A stretch of 64,000 nucleotides of DNA from Bacteroidetes bacterium 2013_40CM_41_45. GTDB lineage: Bacteria; Bacteroidota; Bacteroidia; AKYH767-A; 2013-40CM-41-45. How positions within the stretch are numbered: position 1 is the first letter of the stretch; every line of letters begins with the position of its first letter. The stretch lies in contig NGFH01000009.1 of the NCBI GenBank assembly GCA_002215675.1, positions 1-64,000 on the forward strand, written 5' to 3'. Positions 58,341 through 64,000 of this stretch are shown here, in pieces. The position numbers and the translations under genes were made by a program. The notes beneath the pieces are model-generated. The model was not told the origin of the DNA. It was given only the letters and a program-made list of their open reading frames with translations, and searched no databases.

Positions 58341-59033
58341 GTGAGCAGCAACGGAATAAAATCATGGGCAGCAGACGACCGCCCGCGCGAAAAGCTTTTG
58401 CTTAAGGGAAGAAGTGCGTTGAGCGATGCAGAGCTTATTGCCATACTGATTGGCTCGGGCAATGCTGAAGAGTCGGCTGTAGAAGTGGCGCGGAAAATTC
58501 TTAAAGATGAAAAAGTAAAAGATAACCTGGTGGAACTTGGAAAGCTTTCTGTGAATGAATTGATAAAACACAAAGGCATTGGTGAAGCAAAAGCCATTAC
58601 CATAGTTGCGGCAATGGAACTTGGCAACCGCAGGCGCGAAACCGAAGCGCTGCAGCGCGAGCAGGTTACTTCCAGTAAAGATGCGGCAGCAGCTATCCAG
58701 CGGCATCTTGCCGATTTACCGCACGAGGAGTTCTGGATACTAATGCTGAACCGAGCTAATAAGATTATTGGCAAGCATCCGGTAAGCCAGGGAGGCATTG
58801 CCGGAACGGTAGTAGATGCAAAAATGGTTTTTAAGCCGGCTGTAGAAAACAGCGCATCGTCTGTAATTCTTTGCCACAACCACCCGTCAGGAAACCTGCA
58901 GCCAAGCAATGAAGACATTAAGCTGACAAAAAAACTCCAGGATGCAGGCGTCAATCTTGATGTTAAGGTTATAGACCACATCATCATTACCGATAGCGGC
59001 TATTTCAGCTTTGCTGATGAGGGATTGATTTAG
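58341..59033 (+). CDS. radC: RadC family protein (JAB/MPN-type)
   Basis: 230 residues. Helix-hairpin-helix region (DDRPREKLLLKGRSALSDAE, LIKHKGIGEAKAITIVAAME), then the JAB domain with the metal motif LCHNHPSGNLQPSNED and upstream Glu in LPHEEFWILML. GTG start. The old link of radC to recombination repair is not supported by later work; function unknown. Confidence 0.94.
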   Translation: MSSNGIKSWAADDRPREKLLLKGRSALSDAELIAILIGSGNAEESAVEVARKILKDEKVKDNLVELGKLSVNELIKHKGIGEAKAITIVAAMELGNRRRETEALQREQVTSSKDAAAAIQRHLADLPHEEFWILMLNRANKIIGKHPVSQGGIAGTVVDAKMVFKPAVENSASSVILCHNHPSGNLQPSNEDIKLTKKLQDAGVNLDVKVIDHIIITDSGYFSFADEGLI

Positions 59034-59039
59034 CATAAA

Positions 59040-59119
59040 GTTATCAGTTATTCGTTATCGGTTATCAGTTTAAAGGAAACATCAATTAACGAATAACGAA
59101 TAACAGGTAACAGATAACA
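59040..59119. repeat. GTTATC-rich interrupted palindrome
   Basis: The left arm consists of imperfect repeats of GTTATCAGTTATTCGTTATC (59040-59070), the right arm of the complementary units AACGAATAACGAATAAC and GGTAACAGATAAC (59086-59119). The 15 bases between are unique. It fills the gap between radC and the next gene and would fold into a long A/T-rich hairpin. Similar repeats are common in Bacteroidota genomes. Confidence 0.75.
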
Positions 59120-59123
59120 ACGC

Positions 59124-60428
59124 ATGCTGCTGATTTTCGCTCCTAAAATTACACCCCGCCTTCGGTATATTTTTGATTTCATCTTTAATGATATTCTCGG
59201 AACCGATTTCCAGATTACCACTGACAAAGATGAGTTTATCCGGAGCAATTCACCCAAACTAAATTACAGCAGCGCTCCATTCGGCAATGAAATGTTTGTT
59301 CCGGCTGCGAACTTGCTTTTTGAAAGGGGAATACGCGAGCAGGAATTATCCTTTAATATCTGGAATGAAACACCGGTTTTGTTTTACACGCATCCGCGCT
59401 ACGAATTTCCATTTGATTTGTTTGCCGCTTCATTTTACCTCATTACCCGCTATGAAGAATATCTTCCTCACCTTCGTGATATCTACGACCGTTACAACCC
59501 TTCCGCTTCTGTTGCGGTGAAGAAAAAATTTGTTCACAAGCCGGTTGTTGACCAATGGGCGCTTCATTTTAAAAAATTCCTTTCAAAAAATTTCCCTGAA
59601 ATTCAATACAGGGAACGTAAGTACAATTATATTTCCACTATTGATATTGATAATGCGTACGCATATCTTGAAAAAGGTCTTCTGCGCTCAACGGCAGCAT
59701 ACATCCGTTCATTATTAAAGTTTGAGCTGAAGGATTTTTCTGACCGCCTGCGCTCGCAGCTCGGGTTGATGCATGACCCATATGATACATATACTATGCA
59801 GCTTGAGATACAAAAGAAGTACAACATAAAGGTAATTTACTTTTTTCTGTTGGGCGATTATGATTTGAATGATAAAAATGTTTCGTACGACAGCCAGCGA
59901 TACCGCTCCCTGATACAGTATCTTTCCGATATAGCTGATACCGGCATTCATCCTTCGTTTGCATCCAATGCCCTGCCACAGAAGCTGAATAAAGAAATAG
60001 CGCGCCTCAGCAAAACTTCGAGAAGAGAAGTGAAAAAGAGCCGGCAGCATTTTCTTAAACTGCAATTTCCACATACATACCGGCAGTTGCTTGAGAACGA
60101 TATTACAGACGATTACTCGATGGGCTTTGCGCAAATTACCGGCTTCCGCGCCGGCACATGCACTGCCTTCCGTTTCTACGACCTTGACCGCGAGGAAATG
60201 ACAAAGCTTAAGGTACATCCTTTTGCCGTTATGGATGCAACACTCAGGTATTACATGAATATATCTCCGCAGGAATCAGGAGCGCATATTCTTTCTTTGA
60301 TAAATGAAGTGAAGGCAGTGAACGGAACTTTTATTTCACTTTGGCATAATGAATCGCTCAGCGATTACAAGCAATGGAAAGGATGGAAAAATGTTTATGA
60401 AGAGGTGGTGCGCCTTGCCGTTAGCTGA
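59124..60428 (+). CDS. Polysaccharide-deacetylase-like protein (DUF7033 type)
   Basis: 434 residues. Begins with a DUF7033-like domain (about 1-140; PKITPRLRYIFDFIFNDILG, PFDLFAASFYLITRYEEYLP), then a divergent NodB-type barrel (ISTIDIDNAYAYLEKG with metal-binding Asp, DTGIHPSFASNA with the His, FRAGTCTAFRFYDL, FISLWHNESLSDYKQW). Deacetylase activity is inferred from family only. The next gene, a GNAT acyltransferase, follows after 15 nt, as in many Bacteroidota. Confidence 0.88.
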   Translation: MLLIFAPKITPRLRYIFDFIFNDILGTDFQITTDKDEFIRSNSPKLNYSSAPFGNEMFVPAANLLFERGIREQELSFNIWNETPVLFYTHPRYEFPFDLFAASFYLITRYEEYLPHLRDIYDRYNPSASVAVKKKFVHKPVVDQWALHFKKFLSKNFPEIQYRERKYNYISTIDIDNAYAYLEKGLLRSTAAYIRSLLKFELKDFSDRLRSQLGLMHDPYDTYTMQLEIQKKYNIKVIYFFLLGDYDLNDKNVSYDSQRYRSLIQYLSDIADTGIHPSFASNALPQKLNKEIARLSKTSRREVKKSRQHFLKLQFPHTYRQLLENDITDDYSMGFAQITGFRAGTCTAFRFYDLDREEMTKLKVHPFAVMDATLRYYMNISPQESGAHILSLINEVKAVNGTFISLWHNESLSDYKQWKGWKNVYEEVVRLAVS

Positions 60429-60443
60429 CCCTTCTTGAGGCCT

Positions 60444-61358
60444 ATGATTTTATATGTTGAAAATAAAGACATTGACCGCACGCGGTGGGATAATCTTATT
60501 GCACAGTCGCCCAACGGATTAATTTATTCCCGCTCATGGTTTCTTGACCGTGTTTGCGAAAACTGGGATGCGCTCATTGAAGATGAATACAATGCAGTGC
60601 TTCCTTTACCCAGAAGAAAAAAGTTTAGTATAGAATATGTCTTTCAACCATTTTATACCAATCAGTTCGGTATAATTTCCAGGGATATTGTCGATGAGAA
60701 AAAAGCAAATTCTTTTTTGCAAAACATCCCCGAAAAATTCAGATACGTTGATATTATGCTGAATTTTCAAAATCGAACAACCGCTGTAGGTTATAGCGTT
60801 ACCGAGCGCAGAGCGCAATTTCTTCGGCTTCATTCCGGCTATGATGAATTGAGGAAAAAGTATGATAATAACCTGAAAAGAAATTTACAGAAAGCAGAAA
60901 AAAATAATTTGACTGTACGGACAGATATATCGCCCGAAAAGGTAACCGACTACTTCCGGAAAGGGAGAGGGAAAGAACTTGGAAATTTTTCTACAAAAGA
61001 TTATGAAACGTTAACTAAGATTTTAACAAAGGCTGTTCACACAGACAATGGCTTCACACTGGGCGCTTATGCCAATAATAATGAACTTCTTGCTGCAGCA
61101 GGATTTTTACAGGACGACAAGAGAATAATTTTTCTCAAAGGAGGTTCATCTGATGCAGGAAAGGAACTCGGAGCCATGCACATGATTATGGATTCTGTTA
61201 TACGCCAGAACCAAAACAAAAACCTGCTGTTTGATTTTGGAGGTTCTGTTGTCCCCTCTGTGGCGCGGTTTTATAAAAGCTTCGGAACAGAAGATTATTT
61301 ATATTTACATGTGAAAAGAAACCTACTTCCCGTTTATATTCGCTGGCTCAAAAAATAA
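60444..61358 (+). CDS. GNAT/FemAB-like acyltransferase
   Basis: 304 residues from the ATG at 60444 (a TTG at 60435 is less likely). FemAB/GNAT_6-like features: YDNNLKRNLQKAEKNNLTVR, FTLGAYANNNELLAAAGFLQ, IFLKGGSSDAGKELGAMHMI and LLFDFGGSVVPSVARFYKSF. Probably transfers an acyl or aminoacyl group to a glycan or lipid; substrate unknown. Stop is 2 nt before upp. Confidence 0.87.
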   Translation: MILYVENKDIDRTRWDNLIAQSPNGLIYSRSWFLDRVCENWDALIEDEYNAVLPLPRRKKFSIEYVFQPFYTNQFGIISRDIVDEKKANSFLQNIPEKFRYVDIMLNFQNRTTAVGYSVTERRAQFLRLHSGYDELRKKYDNNLKRNLQKAEKNNLTVRTDISPEKVTDYFRKGRGKELGNFSTKDYETLTKILTKAVHTDNGFTLGAYANNNELLAAAGFLQDDKRIIFLKGGSSDAGKELGAMHMIMDSVIRQNQNKNLLFDFGGSVVPSVARFYKSFGTEDYLYLHVKRNLLPVYIRWLKK

Positions 61359-61360
61359 TC

Positions 61361-62008
61361 ATGCTTAATATCCTCGGTAATCAGAATTCAATCGTTAATC
61401 AGTATATCTCCGAACTGCGCGATGTAGAAATACAGAAAGACCGTCTTCGCTTCAGAAGAAATCTTGAGCGGCTCGGTGAAATTTTTGCGTACGAAATAAG
61501 CAAGCATCTCGAGTACACTTTGCGCGAAGTAACGACCCCGCTGGGCATTGCCACGGTGCCGGTTCTCAAGGAACAGCCCGTTATCGGCACCATACTTCGT
61601 GCAGGAATTCCTTTGCACCAGGGGCTGCTTAATATTTTTGACCATGCCGATAATGCTTTCATCAGTGCATACCGCAAGCATCACAAAGACGGAAGTTTTG
61701 ATATTAAACTCGAGTACGTATCTACTCCTCGCCTTGATAACCGGGTTCTGATTCTAAGCGACCCTATGCTCGCTACCGGTTCTTCAATTGTTACCACGTA
61801 CAGAACGCTTATGGAACGCGGCACACCACAGCAAACTCATATTGTGGCAGCGCTCGCCAGCAGCGAAGGTGTTACGTATGTCAGGAGCCATCTCTCATCA
61901 GAAGTTACGCTTTGGGTAGGAGCCGTGGATGAAGAGCTTACCGCCCAGGCATACATTGTACCCGGTCTCGGTGATGCCGGTGACCTTGCCTACGGAGGGA
62001 AATTCTGA
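61361..62008 (+). CDS. upp: Uracil phosphoribosyltransferase
   Basis: 215 residues: GTILRAGIPLHQGLLNIFDH, VLILSDPMLATGSSIVTTYR (PRPP loop), IVPGLGDAGDLAYGGKF at the end, the diagnostic UPRT C terminus. Salvages uracil to UMP with PRPP. Starts 2 nt after the acyltransferase gene. Confidence 0.97.
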   Translation: MLNILGNQNSIVNQYISELRDVEIQKDRLRFRRNLERLGEIFAYEISKHLEYTLREVTTPLGIATVPVLKEQPVIGTILRAGIPLHQGLLNIFDHADNAFISAYRKHHKDGSFDIKLEYVSTPRLDNRVLILSDPMLATGSSIVTTYRTLMERGTPQQTHIVAALASSEGVTYVRSHLSSEVTLWVGAVDEELTAQAYIVPGLGDAGDLAYGGKF

Positions 62009-62076
62009 AATCGTTACAAGAATTTTTGTTGCCGTGATGAAATTATTTCGGGAATAAAAATCGGAATGAATCAACT

Positions 62077-62679
62077 ATGTTTCAACTGCTTTCCATTTTT
62101 AATATTGAAGACAACAAGTTGCAAAACCTGATCAGGGTTATTACTTTAATTCTACTAAGCAGCGTCAAGTTCGTTGCAGGCCCCACGGTAGTTTACTTCA
62201 ATCAAAAATATGACTTCTCTTTTTTAAAGACTAACCTGTATACCATTATAGGAGGAATGCTGGGTGTGGCTGTAGTACTTTATTTGTCGCCATTTATTAT
62301 GCGGTTCTGGTACTGGATTAAGTTTTTATATCACAGGCGCTTTGTCAAACACGACCCCTATTTTTCGGACCCGACAGTTGATATTTCCCTGCCTGTGGAA
62401 ATTCACTATCGTTACATATCAGGCAAGAAGAAAAAAATATTTTCTCCGCGCAGCAGGCGCATTGTTCGCCTTTGGAAACGATACGGATTTGCAGGCGTTG
62501 CTGCTATTACACCCATTTTGCTGTCCATCCCGTTGGGCACATTTATTCTTACCCGTTTCGAAAGCAAGAAGAAAAAAATCCTGGTTTATCTTTTCATCTC
62601 CATTGTCTTCTGGTCATTTACGCTTACCTCGGTATTTGAATTGCTTCGTGTACGCAGTATTCCTGAAATTTTACCATGA
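62077..62679 (+). CDS. Small multi-pass membrane protein, function unknown
   Basis: 200 residues with four membrane helices (about 19-40, 56-82, 145-165, 175-195: VITLILLSSVKFVAGPTVVY, IIGGMLGVAVVLYLSPFIMR, AAITPILLSIPLGTFILTRF, ILVYLFISIVFWSFTLTSVF) and a basic cytosolic loop (SGKKKKIFSPRSRRIVRLWK). No family identified. Overlaps the HAD gene by 4 nt (ATGA). Confidence 0.82.
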   Translation: MFQLLSIFNIEDNKLQNLIRVITLILLSSVKFVAGPTVVYFNQKYDFSFLKTNLYTIIGGMLGVAVVLYLSPFIMRFWYWIKFLYHRRFVKHDPYFSDPTVDISLPVEIHYRYISGKKKKIFSPRSRRIVRLWKRYGFAGVAAITPILLSIPLGTFILTRFESKKKKILVYLFISIVFWSFTLTSVFELLRVRSIPEILP

Positions 62680-63380
62680 AGAAAAAAAATTACAGGCATA
62701 TTTTTTTTGACCTCGATGACACGCTTTGGGATTTCAGGACCAATTCGGGCGAATCGCTTCGCGCTCTTTATTCGAAATATGCTCTCGATAAAACCGCTGG
62801 GATTTCTTCGGTGGAAGAATTCATAAGCAAATACCAGGAGCGTAACGTGATGATGTGGGAACAATACCGCTTAGGCGCCATTGACAAAACAACGTTGCGA
62901 AGCAGGCGGTTTGAATTAACCTTCTGGGATATGGGTATTGATTCTTCGCTGGTTCCTCCCGGGATGGCTGAGGATTATCTCGCTCATCTGACTTCGCGGA
63001 GCAATTTATTTCCGCACACCCGGGAAGCGCTGGAATACCTTAGCGCGAAATATTCTCTCTGCATCATTACCAACGGCTTTCCTGATGTTCAGCATAATAA
63101 ACTAAAAAGCAGCGGCATCAGTGATTTTTTTTCAGGTGTTTTCACCTCGGAAGTGGCAGGATATCGCAAGCCCGATGTGAATATTTTTTTTCATGCCCTT
63201 CAATCCAGCGGGGCAGTTGCAGATGAATCCATTATGGTTGGCGATGGTCTTGAAGTGGACATTGCAGGTGCGCGCAATGCCGGAATGGACCAGGTTTATT
63301 TTAATCCCGAAAAAATTCCTCACCAGCACCAGGTAACTCATGAAGTACATTCGCTTCAAGAGCTAAAGAATTTTCTGTAG
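62676..63380 (+). CDS. yjjG: YjjG-type HAD pyrimidine nucleotidase
   Basis: 234 residues. HAD motif I FFDLDDTLWDF, motif II CIITNGFPDVQHNKL, motif III Lys in AGYRKPDVNIF, motif IV VGDGLEVDIAGARNAG. Family members remove non-canonical pyrimidine nucleotides (house-cleaning). The 3' end overlaps the convergent acpH gene by 18 bp. Confidence 0.94.
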   Translation: MKKKNYRHIFFDLDDTLWDFRTNSGESLRALYSKYALDKTAGISSVEEFISKYQERNVMMWEQYRLGAIDKTTLRSRRFELTFWDMGIDSSLVPPGMAEDYLAHLTSRSNLFPHTREALEYLSAKYSLCIITNGFPDVQHNKLKSSGISDFFSGVFTSEVAGYRKPDVNIFFHALQSSGAVADESIMVGDGLEVDIAGARNAGMDQVYFNPEKIPHQHQVTHEVHSLQELKNFL

Positions 63381-63956
63381 TTCAGAGCTGCTGGCGCAGT
63401 ATTTTACCAGTTCAGGAAAAAATTGGAGAAATTCCTGTTCGTAGAAAGCGAAGTCTTTTTTTAAATCTTCTGCAGCATTCTCCATTCCAGATTCAAATGT
63501 TGCTCTCATTGCCAGTCCGCGCAAAGCACGCTCAATCCCTTCCAATGTTCTGTAAGATGTAAGCCAATCGTGCAATGCCATGTAATGCAGCGCTCTCTTA
63601 GCGCGTTCAGGAAAAATCTCTTCATATTGTTTAAGTGTTCCATAAATTTCTGCGGAAAATTTTTCAAGAGGTGTCTTCTCAAAAGAATTCCAATGGATGG
63701 CAAGAAAATGGTCATAGTATACATCGGTAATCACCATAGCATATTTATGATAGGTACTCCGCAGGCGTTGCCGGCTGGCCTGTACAATGGGGTGCTTATC
63801 CGTGAAGGAATCTATTCTCCTGTGGATATTTATGCCTTTGGTAATTTTTTTGCTGAAGTGATTTTGTCCGTTTCCTCTTACAAAATCGGCCAGGAAATTT
63901 CCAACGGTTAATTCATTGTTGTATCGGGTAAGATAAAAATGAGCCAGGAAATTCAT
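63363..63956 (-). CDS. acpH: Acyl-carrier-protein phosphodiesterase (AcpH-like)
   Basis: 197 residues from the Met at 63956, which gives the standard start MNFLAHFYLTRYN; an ATG five codons earlier is possible. Family features: VGNFLADFVRG, GINIHRRIDSFTDKHPIVQA, MVITDVYYDHFLAIHW, the His/Asp pattern of the HD-like AcpH fold. Removes 4'-phosphopantetheine from ACP. Overlaps yjjG tail to tail. The last 44 bases of the window show nothing further. Confidence 0.92.
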   Translation of the reverse strand: MNFLAHFYLTRYNNELTVGNFLADFVRGNGQNHFSKKITKGINIHRRIDSFTDKHPIVQASRQRLRSTYHKYAMVITDVYYDHFLAIHWNSFEKTPLEKFSAEIYGTLKQYEEIFPERAKRALHYMALHDWLTSYRTLEGIERALRGLAMRATFESGMENAAEDLKKDFAFYEQEFLQFFPELVKYCASSSELQKIL

Positions 63957-64000
63957 CGTAAAAACATTCATGCAAAGATAACATAGACTAATCTTAACTT

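Overview
The window is a piece of a Bacteroidota chromosome (about 40% G+C), probably an environmental member near Chitinophagales or Sphingobacteriales. The evidence is type IX secretion (T9SS) C-terminal sorting domains, promoters of the Bacteroidota type (-7 box TAnnTTTG, few Shine-Dalgarno sequences), LytTR regulators, a complete MoxR/DUF58/BatABCDE aerotolerance operon, YjjG/AcpH/PdxH/Upp homologues typical of the phylum, and one tRNA-Pro. Gene density is normal and there is no phage, insertion sequence or CRISPR array.

Layout. 1-5 kb: the end of a T9SS-exported protein, a KaiB-histidine kinase operon whose kaiB carries the first ~15 conserved residues of a deleted kaiC, a PAP2/vanadium haloperoxidase-like lipoprotein, and the decayed tail of another T9SS protein. 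5-19 kb: envelope proteins (beta-barrels, a plastocyanin-like protein, an M43 metalloprotease), an NtrC-type regulator, two LytTR regulators and a large MASE1-PAS histidine kinase. 19-29 kb: a DNA-repair and stress block with LigD and Ku (non-homologous end joining), a DUF6496 protein, a CHAD protein, an ABC1 kinase, a pair of paralogous coiled-coil proteins and several very small proteins. 29-34 kb: an Omp85-like protein and an MlaEFD-type lipid transporter. 34-41 kb: small stress genes (iron permease, RS-rich peptide, ferritin, Cys-rich copper protein, dodecin, PEBP, small heat-shock protein), many overlapping, plus an internally deleted AI-2E transporter. 41-49 kb: pyrE/NUDIX divergent pair, a DNRLRE repeat protein, MgtC, phosphoesterases, pdxH, bcp, yqgE, and tRNA-Pro followed by three degenerate copies of its own 3' half. 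49-58 kb: the Bat operon. 58-64 kb: rpsT, radC, a deacetylase/GNAT pair, upp, yjjG, acpH.

The most interesting signal is not a gene. About a dozen intergenic regions carry the octamer ATCGAAAA (or ATCGAAWW), with its end almost always exactly 26 bases before a TAnnTTTG-like -7 box. This places the octamer near -42, the position of an activator site. It sits before kaiB-kinase, the PAP2 lipoprotein, the NtrC regulator, a porin, the coiled-coil pair, the RS-rich peptide and the small heat-shock protein. It also sits before three leftward transcripts with no known gene, one of them a putative ~120-nt RNA with its own terminator. This looks like an uncharacterised regulon, probably stress-related. 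Housekeeping genes here (rpsT, ligD, mgtC) have the -7 box without the octamer. A second theme is small deletion scars (kaiC, AI-2E transporter, T9SS tail), which suggest ongoing gene loss. Coordinates of short sites were read by eye and may be off by a base.
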